The notes under the pieces: model-generated
Told to the model about the DNA's origin: nothing
The model's input: the letters and a program-made list of their open reading frames with translations, nothing else
Databases searched by the model: none
Position numbers and translations under genes: made by a program
Assembly: GCA_024509875.1 (NCBI GenBank)
Contig: JAMPIV010012229.1
Coordinates: 62,001 to 126,000, forward strand
From: Oreohelix idahoensis
Taxonomy: Eukaryota; Mollusca; Gastropoda; Stylommatophora; Oreohelicidae
Direction of reading: 5' to 3'
DNA length: 64,000 nt
Shown here: positions 1-13,484 of the stretch, one piece after another
Layout of the letters: the number at the start of each line of letters is the position of its first letter
How positions within the stretch are numbered: position 1 is the first letter of the stretch

Positions 1-183
1 TTATATTTTTGTTGTTTGTCAACCTGCGTGACCACGGAGAAATTTCACTTTTGATGTTGGCCAGCCTTTGAAGTCCCGCTCCCCCGACCCGTCTATCAAC
101 TTTCCGCGCATTCACCATGTCAGTGCCAAGTGCTGTCTGGACAGTGACTTCCTGTTTATGTTGCATACCTCTGTGATCTTTCT

Positions 184-801
184 GAAAAGTTGAACTCGTT
201 GAATAAATCTCTGAAAGGAAGTGAAACTCATTTGATTCAACTTATTGACAAAGTTTCGGCCTTCAAAAAGAAGCTTCTTCTTTGGAAGAGAAAAATCAAT
301 GAAGGAGGAGAAATGGACTACTTCCCAGGTTTGCAGCAGTTCATTGCGGACAATGAAATATATTTTAGTGCATATATTGTTTCTATAATTCAAGGACACT
401 TATTATCTCAAATTAGTGTTCATTTTGAAAAAATACTTTCCTGAAAATTGTGACAGGTTTCAGTGGGTTTAAAATCCCTTCAGTAGTGATGCTCCTTCGA
501 ACTTCAGTACTGCAGAAGAGGAAGAACTCATAGAACTTTCATCAGACTCTTCACTACAAGCGAAGTTTTCATCCATGGCATTGCCAAAATTTTGGTATTT
601 TGGAGCAAGAGAGCACTGAAGATATTAATTCCTTTTGCAACCTCCTATCTCTGCGAGGCTGGGTTTTCAGCAGTGGCTGTCATAAAAACCAAGTTCAGAT
701 CAAGACTTGATGTGGAGAAGGAAATGAGGGTAGTTGTATCTCAATTGGTGCCAAGATTTGACAAGCTGTGTAACAACAAGCAAGCTCAAGTTTCACACTG
801 A
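184..801 (+). pseudogene. hAT transposase, C-terminal part (ZBED5/SCAND3-like), broken
   Basis: This is the C-terminal part of a hAT-superfamily transposase of the kind related to ZBED5/SCAND3. The frame 190-444 gives the helical region ending HFEKILS, and a nearby frame continues with KYFPENCDRF and an acidic stretch. The frame 592-801 carries the hAT dimerisation block: ALKILIPFATSYLCEAGFSA, then a KT-rich stretch and RLDVEKEMR. That block is the most conserved part of the family. At least one in-frame stop (about 472-474) and a frameshift near 590 separate the pieces. The N-terminus and BED finger would lie left of the window. A hAT-type inverted terminal repeat follows at 1209-1231, which supports a 3' half-element. 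Family assignment is from motif recognition. Confidence 0.85.
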
Positions 802-1208
802 GGTGGCTGGTACTTTATTCATCATAATTTTTTTTAGTTTTACTGTACAAGTTTTTTGTTATGGAGATTGAATCATGAGTGCAGTATATCAGTGAAGGAT
901 TTTCAGACAAAAATATATTTAAAAAATGTTAGAAAGAAACTACTTTATCTGTGCTGTTTTCTTTTTTATAGTAAGGGTTTTCAAAGTGCACTTTGTGTAT
1001 ATTTTTTTTGTGTACGTGTAATTTTTTCACAGATTGTCCAATTGCATTTTTAAAAAATAACATTAAAATATTACATTGTTTAAAAGCCTTTCCAAAGCTC
1101 TCCTGTTCAAAAAAAGCTAAGCTAAATGTCGAAACTTCGCTAGAGTTTTTACCAGTTATCCCACAAGGGAGCCGCAGAAAGAATGTAGTTGGTCAGGGGA
1201 GCCATGGG

Positions 1209-1231
1209 CTCAAAAAGGTTGAAAACCGCTG
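1209..1231 (+). repeat. Right terminal inverted repeat of the hAT element
   Basis: Read from the right end inward on the minus strand it begins CAGCGGTTTTCAACCTTTTT, the typical CAGnGGTTnTCAACC start of many hAT (Charlie/Buster-type) elements. An 8-bp target duplication would be 1232-1239, but the left end is outside the window and cannot be tested. Confidence 0.75.
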
Positions 1232-1239
1232 CATTATAG

Positions 1240-2741
1240 GTATTCAAGATTCAGATTTAAAAAAAAATTATTATTGTCCCTCTCTCCCTATTTTAATTCT
1301 TATGTCTGTATTCTTGTCAGGCTTTAGCATGCCCCAAATTTTCAAGAAACAGTAAACGGCAGATACAGAAAATGTTGGAGATCCATTACGGTTAGTCTTC
1401 GATGCCTAGACGGTACTTCATTTGATCTTAAGAGGTACATTGAAAAGAAAATGCACGAAACAGTCACCAACTCTTGCAGTGGTGGTTCATGAGAGTCATT
1501 TTAAGCAATGAGGTTTCCAGCCTTATATGCAACTATAGATCCACAAGCCATTTATGTTATGTCAAATGCAAAATATAAAATGTACATATTACAACTTACC
1601 CCGATTATAGAGCGAATACGGACTTTTTGCATAGGCCCAAATATTGTCAGACAACTAATTTAAGATGCCATCTTTCTGGTGTGTTTGGTTTCTAACTGGG
1701 TGCACTTGAAGTAGGATCCTAGAACTTGGGGCGCTATGTGATATGTCTGGAGTTACTCCTTTATAATATCAGAATTCACTTCCAATCCTCAGGCGTGTTC
1801 TACATTGGGGTCCTAATATCTTGGGTTCCTTGCTGTCTATGATTTCTGCTTGATGAAATTGGTAGTCGGTAAAGCAGTCTCAAAATACAATAGATAATAA
1901 GCGAAATTTTCGCTCCCATGCACATGTTTTTCCGTTGCGGAAAGATCCAAACAGAAGTACGTTAGTTTAGTATTTCCATGCCAAACCAACCACACTTAGA
2001 CGTCTGATTTTGGTAGGGGTTTCCCTCACTCTCATGTAGGACATTACTACATGACTCATTAGATATTCCTCCTACGTGTTATTTTCAAACTCATCTGCAC
2101 GTACTTCATAACCATATAAGGTCTTGCCACATTCGTTGTTACTTATCATGTTTACCAAACACATTACATCACAGATCTATCAATGATAATCTCCTCCAAT
2201 ATGTTACATTCTCCTATTTGTTTATTATTACAAATCTATCTTACGGAAGCGTTATATCGTTTTCTGTGCTTTAATCTTTATCAAGATTGCAATCTTCAGA
2301 GATGCCAGTTTCTCCAAGCCTTTCCAGCTTGTCCGGTCTGCTAAATTAACACATTATCTTCAAATTCCATCTGTTATCCATATTGGACATTCCTAGGAAC
2401 ATGAGTTTTATGGCAATTTTTGTCGGCCATGTTCAAGAAACAAACGTTCGTTATCCCTTCATCGCCGCGACAAGTCTGCGTTAAAAATAAGAATGTCGCT
2501 AAATGTATATCTTAATCCGTCTGGTTAGCGATTAATCCAACAAACACGTCAACGTGGCTGCAAAACTGGTCAAGCGGTCAGGTAAAACTGGGATGGTTGA
2601 TAAGATAGGACAAGATAAACTTGGTCGATGAGAGCGTAAACAATAGAAAAAGAAAATATGTACTTAGAATGGATGGTCGAGTAAGTACGGCCGGAGAGAA
2701 TTGAAGACGGACGACTTTCGTTATAAACTCAAAGAGAAAAA
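1240..2741. other. No recognisable gene
   Basis: No long frame, RNA gene or familiar TE terminus was recognised. The sequence is AT-rich and looks like aged, non-coding DNA. Confidence 0.5.
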
Positions 2742-2750
2742 GAAGACGAC

Positions 2751-2751
<1 letters not shown>

Positions 2752-2794
<43 letters not shown>

Positions 2795-2831
2795 AGAGAG
2801 AGAGAGAGAAGGAGAGAGAGAGATAGAGAAA
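2752..2831 (+). repeat. (GA)n microsatellite
   Basis: About 80 bp of nearly pure GA dinucleotide, broken by a few AAGG interruptions. It lies just upstream of the LINE remnant that starts near 2840. Confidence 0.95.
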
Positions 2832-3391
2832 GAGAAAGTTAGCTCACCAAGCTGACCAAAGTATGTAGTATGTAGAAGAGCAGATGTGGTATCAGACTAC
2901 CATCTTCTGTTGGCTAAAACAAAATTGAAACTCAAGAAATTTACAACAGCATATAGCTATAGACAAAAGTATAGTGGGATATCTAAGAAATCAAGAAATA
3001 AAAGAAACATTTTCAATCACAGTATCCAGCAAATACCAAGTACTCCAACAGCTGGAAGATGAAGCAGATACGGAAGACCACTGGCAACAAGTAAAAAATA
3101 TATAGAACGAGACATGTGAAAAAGTACTGAGAAAAAGAGAACATCGGCACAAAGCATGGATAACAACAGAAACCATTACCAAGATAGAAGACATGAAAAA
3201 CAAGAAAGCAGATTTAAACAGAAGCAAAACCAAAAGCTCCAAAGCCAAAGCTCATGAAGTGTACATAGAAGCAAAGAAAGAAGTAAGAAGAAACATTAAA
3301 AGAAACAAGAGGAAGTATATAGAAGAGTTGGCAAGGGAGCAGAGGAAGCTGCAGCTAAAGGAAATATGAGGGACCTGCACAATAACACAAA

Positions 3392-4250
3392 AATGAAACA
3401 AAAAGGAGAGTCCTAATCACAAAATATAAAGAGAAACATTACCCAAGCAACACCTGGATCCATGCATACATAGATAGATCAGCAACTAATGGAACAGAAG
3501 ATGTGGGTGGAGGAATCTTCCTGAGCTTAAGCAATGGAACAAAAAAAAAAGATAGCAGTCTCAACAGGGACATTTTCAAGTAACTACAGAGCAGAGGCAG
3601 AGGCCTTAAAAACTGCATCAGAAATTCTAATGACAGAAGAAAGCCCAGAGAGACCAGTAGCTATCTTCTCATATGCGCTGTCAGTAATTACAACGCTGAA
3701 AAGCCAAAGTAATGCTGAACTGGATGACCTAAGAGTAACACTTCACAGACTATGTGGATCCCTTCTCACTGCAACATCCCTAGAAATGAAGAGGCCGACA
3801 GATTGGCAATGGAAGGGGGAAAGTTTCCTCAACTCGACACAAATATAACTTATGAAGAGGCCAACAGTTTTATCAAGCGCAGATACAGGCACAAGTGGGA
3901 AGCAGAGCATCCAGGCCACACAAAAAATGATCCATATTAGCAGCTCAGCAGAAGTGAACAAGTGGTAATCTTCAGACTTCGCACAGGTCATAACAGATTG
4001 AGATACCATCTATTCAACAAATTAAAGATATGAACTACTGATGAGTGTGACTGTGGCACCGATAAAATGACTGCCGAACATCTGCTTCAAAGGTGCCCAA
4101 CATATGTGGAACAGAGAAAACGCATATGGCCATCACCAGTACCATTCCTGGAGAAAATCTATGGAGATATCAACAGTCTCAGGTTGACCACTGCTTTCTT
4201 TGAACTTATTCAAGTTGACATCTGAGGGCGAACGAAGAAGAAGTACAATT
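3392..4250 (+). mobile_element. 5'-truncated LINE with RNase H domain (I/Jockey-like), nested
   Basis: About 0.86 kb encoding the C-terminal RNase H domain of a different LINE. Visible pieces are a GGGIFL-type strand near 3510, YRAEAEALKTA near 3580, the WIPSHCNIPRNEEADRLAM block (from 3752) and a downstream zinc-like cluster with CDCG and AEHLLQRCP (4040-4095). Frameshifts separate these. It ends in a GAACGAAGAAGAAG tail and is bounded by ACACAAA at 3385-3391 and 4251-4257, consistent with target-primed insertion into the RTE-like LINE. RNase H in this position is known for I-, R1- and some Jockey-type LINEs; the exact clade is uncertain. A second 3' end of this family lies near 60640-60845. 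Confidence 0.8.
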
Positions 4251-4257
4251 ACACAAA

Positions 4258-5863
4258 GAAGGTAACACGGAAATATAAGCAAGCAAATGGTGTCATAAAA
4301 GATAAGAATGGAAAATTGCTTAGTAATATACAAGAACAAATGAAGAGATGGACAGAACATTTTGAGGAACTTCTCAAAAGACCAGCTCCAGCTAATTCCT
4401 CGGACATCCAGCCAGCAGAAGAGAAGCTATTAATCAGCTGTAAATGACCAAGTAGAGAAGAAATAAAGAAAGCCATAAAGCTTCAGAAAGATGGAAAAGC
4501 AGCTGGTGCAGATGGAATTCCAGCAGAGGCCATCAAAACAGATATTGATTCCTCTACAGAGATATTATACAAACTACTTGGCAAAGTCTGGGAGATAGAG
4601 GAAATACCAACAGAATGGAAGGAAGGTTATCTGGTCAAGTTGCCTAAGAAGGGAAATTTACAAGAGTGCACAAATTATAGAGGAATAATGTTACTATCAG
4701 TGCCAGGAAAAGTATTAAACAGAATCATCCTTGAGAGATTAAAAGAGTCCATAGACAAGCAACTGAGAGATGAACAAGAAGGTTTTCAACAAAACAGATC
4801 CTCTACAGACCAGATCTGAGATAGCCACATTGAGAATAATAGATGAACAAAGTCTGGAATGGAATTCACCGCTATACATCAGATTCGTGGACTATGAAAA
4901 GGCATTGACAGTGTAGACAGAGAATCACTTTGAAAATTGATGAGACATTATGGAGTTCCCATGAAGATCATTAACTTAATAATGAAGACCTATGAAGACA
5001 TGACATGCAGAGTTCTTCATGAAGGACAACTTACAGAACCGTTTAGGATTAGAACGGGAGTGAGACAGGGATGCCTCTTGTCTTCATTTCTTTTCTTACT
5101 AGCAATAGATTGGGTTATGAAAACATCGACATCACACAACAGAAACAGAACCCAGTGGAATCTGACTAAACAGCTAGATGATCTGGATTTTGCAGATGAC
5201 TTGGCTCTTCTGTCCCATAACCATAATCAGATGCAAGAGAAAATGAAAATTCTCGATGAGAGGTCACAACAAGTAGGCCTGAAAATACACAGGGAAAAGA
5301 CAAAGATTATGAGAATAAATGCAAGAAATGATAACAAGGTTGAACTTGAAGAAACACCACTAAAGGATGTAGAATCGTACACACATCTTGGCAGTAATTT
5401 AGACAAAGTTGGAGGAACAGACAATGATATCAAAATAAGAATACAAAAAGCAAGAGGAGCTTTCATTGCATTGGGAAACATATGGAGAACAAGAGAAATC
5501 AAGTCCAACACGAAAATAAGAATCTTCAACTCAAATGTCAAGTCATTCCTATTGTATGGCTCTGAGACACGGAGAGCAACAAAAACAACAACCAAAAAAC
5601 TACAGACTTTTATAAACGGGTGCTTGCGTAGAATAGAAGGACTGAAATGGTATGACAAAATCACAAATGTGGAATTGATGACAAGAACCAGACAAGTGCC
5701 AGTGGAACAAGAGTTGAGAAGAAGACGCTGGCGATGGATAGGACACACATTGAGGAGACCTGTTGATAGCATTACAAGGCAGTCCTTGTTCTGGAATCAA
5801 CAGGGAAAGAGAGGCAGAGGTAAACCAAAAACACATGGAGAAGAGAACTGGATACAGAGGTGA
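4258..5863 (+). pseudogene. RTE-like reverse transcriptase and C-terminal domain
   Basis: The RT palm is recognisable in order: DGKAAGADGIPAEAIK (near 4490), PKKGNLQECTNYRGI (near 4650), RDEQEGFQQNRSSTDQI (near 4770), VRQGCLLSSFLF (near 5060) and the catalytic FADDLALLSH box (near 5195). The last 308 codons (4937-5863) are open and end with the basic RRRRWRWIGHTLRRP/GKRGRGKPK domain. Stops and frameshifts before 4937 (for instance in the region corresponding to VDYEKAFDSVDRESL) make the copy dead. RT would copy the element's RNA at the nicked target; the endonuclease is missing here. Confidence 0.85.
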
Positions 5864-5995
5864 AAATGATGAGGATAACATGGAAATAACTTGAGCGGAT
5901 GGCACAGGACAGGAAGACTTGGCATGAGGTTGTTGAAGGCCTATGCTCCTCGGGGAGCTAAAGGGTATTGATTGATTTGATTGATTTAAAGTCAT

Positions 5996-6357
5996 GTCAC
6001 ATTCGTGATGTGGTTTTACAGAAGAGTGGTAAAAATAACATGGGTAGCAAAAAAGAGTAATGAGGATGTCCAGAAAGAGGCCAACTCACAAAGGAAGCTT
6101 ATTCCTCATGTTAGAAGGAAGTAATCCACTTTCTTAGGTCATGTAATGAGAAGGAGGCTGGAGTATATCCTGACAACAGGAAAGATTGAAGGAAAAAGAG
6201 ATAGGGGAAGACAATGAGAGCAGATACTGGACAGTTTGACATCATGGCACGGAAAGCAGTCAACAACAGAACTAATAAATAATACTGAAGACAGAAAGTT
6301 GTGGAGAGACATGATTGCCTACGCCACCAGACATGGTACTTTAGGAAGAAGAAGAAG
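5996..6357 (+). mobile_element. 3' end of another LINE (GAA-tailed)
   Basis: Broken frames read LGHVMRRRLEY, TTGKIEGKRDRGRQ and WRDMIAYATRHGT, the C-terminus of a LINE polyprotein, followed by a GAAGAAGAAGAA tail. GTCACA occurs at 5996-6001 and 6357-6362 and may be the target duplication. A reverse-strand relative lies at 61185-61810. Confidence 0.7.
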
Positions 6358-6374
6358 TCACACTCATATAATTG

Positions 6375-6715
6375 TAGAATTTAAATAACTTGTGTTAATT
6401 TATATAACTTGTGTTAATTTATATAAAACAGTTAGTTGCTTATCCTTTACAGGACGTGGCAATCAACCCCAGCTTTTATTGGCTGTGTGTGACTTTTCTA
6501 GGCAATTTTTTCATTCAGTAGTTTGCCATTGCTTTCTGAACGGTACGGCGCTTATACCATTGTTTAAAATCCACACAAAGCGATCTGCTACCAAACCGCC
6601 TGCAGCAGGTTTCGAACCTGGTATATCTGGATTATGAAACTGCGTTCATATCCATTAGGCCTAATTTATATAACTTGTGTTAATTATATAATTTGTGTTA
6701 ATTTATATAACTTGG
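6375..6715 (+). repeat. Short tandem repeat flanking a SINE-like segment
   Basis: A unit of about 19-21 bp based on TATATAACTTGTGTTAATT recurs at about 6383-6425 and about 6665-6715. Between them (about 6440-6660) is a segment with a box-B-like GGTTTCGAACC (6608-6618) and tRNA-like character on the minus strand, possibly a SINE inserted inside the tandem array. The SINE call is weak. Confidence 0.5.
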
Positions 6716-6719
6716 AAAA

Positions 6720-6943
6720 CAGATAATATGGGATAGGTAGTCAAACAATGCTAAAAATGGAATAATATATATATATTTAAATAACACAGTAGGTATTTAA
6801 AACTGTTTTAAACATACACAGCTATGATTATAATGAACTGGTGAACAATAAGGTATTACTAATTAGAATGCATGTTGCCAGTAAGATAATACGTAAGATG
6901 AATACATTATCTAAAATTATTGACACAGTATATCCTAATCAAT
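6720..6943. other. No recognisable gene
   Basis: AT-rich sequence with a short TA run near 6767. It ends in CAAT (6940-6943), the left copy of the target duplication of the next element. Confidence 0.5.
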
Positions 6944-7907
6944 CACGGCTGTTTGTGCCATATACCAGAGCGCTCTTTTAGTTTCAGTGACCGGACTTCT
7001 GACACCGGGTAATAAATCTTCATTTGCACCGTAAAAGACTACTGAGGGTTTTGGCGAGGAAAATCAGCTGATGTGTGTGTAAAATCGTTAAAATATAAAT
7101 CATTACACACTCGTTCTGGATAAACACAGCGCTAAAATTCTTTTGTGTACTATAACTTTGTTCTGTGTTCTATTTTTTATTGCATTGTTATTTGTTCGAA
7201 ATTATATTTGACGGAGTTACAGACTTTTGAAATCAGCGTCATCATTTGAGGAAATTCATAACAGAAGTAATCTATTTATTAATGTAATATCTAAAGATCG
7301 GCCCATTCATATGAGTTTATAATTATATAGACTTCTCGAAGAGAAGCTAAAGATTATTTGCACATACTTTTTTTTTTGGTTTCATATCTTGAGAATGTGT
7401 GGTAGTCAGTTTTGTGAGTTTGGCATTACAAGAACAAGCATATTGTCACCAGATTTTATAACATTTAAATCACTGTAAACGCATTCCTGATACTCGCAAA
7501 TCTTAAATAAGGTTGTAAAAAAATAACTTTTTGTAAAGCACCATCTGTTTTTGCATTTTCATTCACTTATAATGATATTTACCTACGTATATAAGCGTCA
7601 GAAAACATGTAAAGCTATAGATAGATTACATCCACATACTTTGATCTATCTTTCAAGTCTTGTTAATCTTGTATTTATAATATGAATGTCCTTTTTTTAT
7701 TGTGTGTGAGATAAGGACTGTTCCATTAGTGTTCTTTGGTAGACAATCCTGTGCACAAGACGACTGCCAAAGAATTCTAAGTAACTGTTTGTATATCTTC
7801 TTTCATTCACAGATACAGCATTCTACAGCGTTGTGTTAGACGTGATACTCCCAAATATTCCATTATCTTTATACATACACAAGTAAACTATACTACATAA
7901 CAACGAA

Positions 7908-8982
7908 ATGGAACATACTTTGTTGCATCATATGAATTGTGCCAGTGCACTGTGCAGAGCCTGTGGCAAGAGAGCATTAACTTCCCAAACAAAAAGTTCA
8001 AAGCGAAATGCACTGAACTGTTCGAATTACGTTAGTGATCTGTTCTTTGTGTTTGGAATTAACGTATCAGATGATAAACCGACAGAGCATTCGACTATAT
8101 TTTGTACGAAGTGTTACTTACCAATACAAAACGCAAAAAGGAGGCATAATGAGAAGTGTCTTGAAACAGCCAAGTTACTATCGGAAAACAGTCAGCACAT
8201 CTGGAAAGACTATGACCATAATTTAACTATAAGTGAATGTCAACTGTGCAATTACTTTGCAAAGACATCTTTTGGTGTTTTAAAAAACAAAACGCTGCTC
8301 TATCCCCTGTGATGTTCTTTCTGACCCCTCCATGTCTAGTCAGTCAGTTAGTTGTAGTCAGTCAGTTAGTTGTAGTCAGTCAATTAGTTGTAGTCAGTCA
8401 GTTAGTTGTAGTCAGTCAGTTAGCTGTAGTCAGGATAGCTCTGTACAGCAGGAGGTTGATGTGCCTGCCCACACTAGTGATGATATTGTTCAGCTGGAGG
8501 TTGATGTGTCAGATTAAAGGCGATACCATTATTCATTTGGAGGGGGATAACACTACTCACCCTTGCATGCCAGTTTTTGTTGCCACATCTACACCTACCA
8601 ACTACACCTACATACGACAAGTACATCCACCTCGCCTGTCTTCAAAAGCGATATCACAGTTCAACAGTTACTTGCTAAGCCACCTTCACAACCACTAACA
8701 CAAGAGGAAGAAACCCTATTCACATCCATTGTTAGAAAAAAAAAACTAGAAACAGCAAAAAATAATATCATAAAATGCAAATCCAGAGGACAGCCTATTG
8801 TACTAGAAAAACTAATTAAACATAGAAGAGAAACATCAGTCACCAGAACGCCAATAAAACGTAAGCGATCTCAATTTCTCCACACTGTTAGGAAACATAT
8901 TGTTGGAACATCAACTGACTCACTAGACCTGCAGCAGGCACATGAGAGGAGAATTTGTACATTCCACTATTTCCAAAATTGA
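7908..8982 (+). pseudogene. Protein resembling the RAG1 N-terminal zinc region (N-RAG-TP type)
   Basis: From the ATG at 7908 (context acgaaATGg) the frame encodes a cysteine-rich region: CRACGKRALTSQ (near 7958), a spacer, FFVFGINVSDD, then a histidine and FCTKCYLPIQ (near 8102), a basic stretch, and W-x(n)-CQLCNYF (near 8240). This pattern (CxxCG, FGI-V-D, H-FCxxC, then CxxC) resembles the zinc-binding region N-terminal to the RING of vertebrate RAG1. It also resembles the Aplysia N-RAG-TP transposon protein, recalled from memory and not searched. A one-base shift in an A-rich run near 8285 moves the frame into a serine/cysteine-rich 18-bp repeat. A TAA at 8515-8517 follows, then a basic tail to 8982. 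The copy is broken. Confidence 0.6.
8336..8431 (+). repeat. 18-bp tandem repeat, about five units
   Basis: The unit AGTCAGTCAGTTAGTTGT is repeated about five times with few changes. It is in frame with the continuation of the RAG1-N-like protein and would give SQSVSC repeats. The length is a multiple of three, so unit changes keep the frame. Confidence 0.9.
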
Positions 8983-9819
8983 AAGACGCGTCAGCGGTAT
9001 TAAAAATATAACAATTAAAATTTATAATGGAAACTCATTTGTTACAAATTTCTCCATCTGTGAATGTACAGATTCCTCCTATTAAAAAAAGGAAGTGTGA
9101 ATGATAATTGAGCGAAATTTTGGGGCTAGAGCAAATTATGGCAGTTGTTGCGTGAGTGACAGAATTAACAGAGTGTGGAAATCATTTAATAGGTGTATTT
9201 ATTAAATACACCTATTTATTTATTAAATTGAACATTTCGTTTTACTCATGACCATACTCATTTTTACATGACCATTGTGATGTATGATTAAGATAATTGT
9301 TAGCTCTCATGTTTTGGGGACAATTGGGTGTGTTATTTTAAGGTAATAAATGTGGACTTGCAATTTAATGTTTCAATAATTAATTTTTGACGCATGAAAC
9401 CAAAACAAAACTATGATATCCATTTTCTGCAGGTTTTCTACTTTTGATTTCTGTAAATTGTTATGCATGTTGGTTTTGATCGTTTTAGTGTAAATTGCAT
9501 TAGAAACAAACCATAACAAAATATTAAAAAAACGTAAATTTTACACTATTTCAGACTATTATATCTTCTGTTCTAATTGTGATAAAATGTTTGTTCTTGT
9601 TCTAAAATTTACTCTAACATTTCTAGTCTAGTTTACGCAAAATTAAAGCCTGTATTTATAATAATAAAGTAGCCTAAAAGCATTAATTAAGCCCTATCAA
9701 AAGTAAACACCGCCACATTTTTTTCTCGTTAGGAAGTTGACCACGTGACCTCTGTCACGATAGCTATAAATAGCGCGGTCAGAGAAAACTAAAAGATCGC
9801 TCGCAAACAGTCGTGCAAT

Positions 9820-10027
9820 ATTACAATGTAGTCTTTGTTCTGGTATCCCTATGGTAACCGAGGTAGAGGGACACTAAAGAACACGTGGAGCTGGAGACAG
9901 ACGTGAAGTGGATGAATACGACGTGGAAACATTTTGAGCTGATGGCACTGGATAGGACGACGTGGCATAAGTTTGGCCTAGGCTTTTTGGGGAACTGAAC
10001 GGTGATGATAATGATGATGATGATGAT
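9820..10027 (+). mobile_element. LINE 3' end (RTE-like) with GAT tail
   Basis: Broken frames read SLFWYPYGNRGRGTLKNTW, the homologue of the SLFWNQQGKRGRGKPK region of the 2840-5989 element. A divergent C-terminus and a (GATGAT)n tail ending at about 10027 follow. It abuts the right end of the Chapaev-like element, which seems to have landed in this LINE. Confidence 0.7.
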
Positions 10028-10652
10028 TGCATCATAATTATGACTCCCTTATGGGTTGAAGAAGATATTTTTTCCTTTAATTAAAAAAGAAAAGTGACGG
10101 CTGTGATAATGATAAGCGTCATGACGATTACGACTATATAAATGATGCACCAACAGATTGGTAAACATGTGCCCAAAAATGGTATCACTCACCTCTTCGT
10201 CTGCTTTTATTGGTGAGTACGTCATCAACATCATTATAAAAATCCCAGCAGTCAACGTCGACATCGAAGCAGCTTTCACTGCTGGACTTCTGTATAGTCT
10301 CAAGTCAATTAAAGAAATATGCATTTCTCGTTGTACGATCCGTTAATTTTATCCAGAGTAAAATCGTTCCACATAGATTAATCAATTCAAATGTTATTGG
10401 CTGCTATATGCTTGAGCCAAAGTAAAAATATTATGTCTTCACTTGTTCGATCATTCATTTACAATCATTGGCCATTCCCACCTTTGTCTCTTTCTGACAC
10501 CTGATTCGATTCCTCCACATCTACTAATGTAACTTTAACAACTCATGTTTTGTACGGCTATCTTTCAGTGAACACTTATTCACATGCAGCATAGGGGCGC
10601 TACCCAAAAGTGGAACAATACAGCTAAAAATCCAGAATGCAGGGTTTGGGGG
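10028..10652. other. Unassigned sequence
   Basis: Small overlapping frames (10049-10346) show no recognised domain. On the minus strand a short acidic peptide (DVDVDCWDFYNDVDDV) is visible and might be a transposase N-terminus remnant, but I cannot support that. The segment ends in GGGTTTGGGGG next to the family A LTR, which resembles a polypurine tract. Confidence 0.4.
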
Positions 10653-13061
<2,409 letters not shown>

Positions 13062-13484
13062 AATGGGCGACTCGTCTTGGATTTGAACTCGGACACGCAA
13101 GTGTGATAAATCATAATTGCGGACCTTGTCTTGATTAAGAAACCAGAAGATTAATTCACCTAGAAATCTGACAAGAAATTTCAGATTTACTGAAAGATCA
13201 TTGTTAGTTATTAGTATAGATAGATCTGATCATACGTCTTGCAATAAATAAATAAGGTGAAATATTTTTTGACTAAAGTTAATAATTGATAAAATCAAAA
13301 AAACTTCTCTAAAAATAATTGAAAGAGGAAAAAAACTGTCCATTGCTGAAGCCTAATTTTGTGTTGTTCTTGTGGATTTGATAACTTTAGTCAGCTAGTA
13401 TTTTGAACTTAGAGAGGCTAATTTTGTTTCAGTTAAGTAGCAAGTGTAATTTCGTGTAGCCAGTAAACATTCTTCTTGCACAAC

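Larger units (their letters stand above)
2840..5989 (+). mobile_element. RTE-like non-LTR retrotransposon, interrupted
   Basis: A degenerate LINE spans two blocks. Block 2840-3391 encodes the linker between endonuclease and RT (peptides such as DYHLLLAKTKLKLKKF and KAHEVYIEAKKEVRRN). Block about 4258-5989 encodes RT and the C-terminal domain, followed by the 3' tail with an ATTG-rich terminus (about 5966-5989). Coding resumes at 4258 at the point where it stops at 3391, because 3392-4250 is a nested LINE fragment bounded by a duplicated ACACAAA. The same 3' end recurs at 62400-62690, so the family has several copies here. The clade is most like RTE elements that encode a C-terminal RRRWRWIGHTLRRP domain. 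Confidence 0.85.
6944..9815 (+). mobile_element. Chapaev-like (CMC superfamily) DNA transposon encoding a RAG1-N-like protein
   Basis: A 2,872-bp element with imperfect inverted ends. The left end starts CACGGCTGTTTG and the right end, read inward on the minus strand, starts CACGACTGTTTG. Both continue with a shared CTCTTTTAGTTT/ATCTTTTAGTTT block and TGACCG. It is flanked by CAAT at 6940-6943 and 9816-9819. A 4-bp duplication with CAC-starting ends fits Chapaev-type members of CMC (CACTA-Mirage-Chapaev), known from the literature. No DDE transposase domain is visible, so this copy is probably an internal derivative. It sits inside a LINE 3' end (9820-10027). Confidence 0.75.

Noticed and set aside
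8336..8431. CRISPR-like array
   Set aside because: Units are adjacent with no spacers, the genome is animal, and the repeat is in a coding frame.
7908..8982. A Transib/RAG1 core transposase
   Set aside because: Only the N-terminal-type zinc region is visible, no RAG1 core or DDE motifs were found, and the 4-bp duplication differs from the 5-bp one of Transib.
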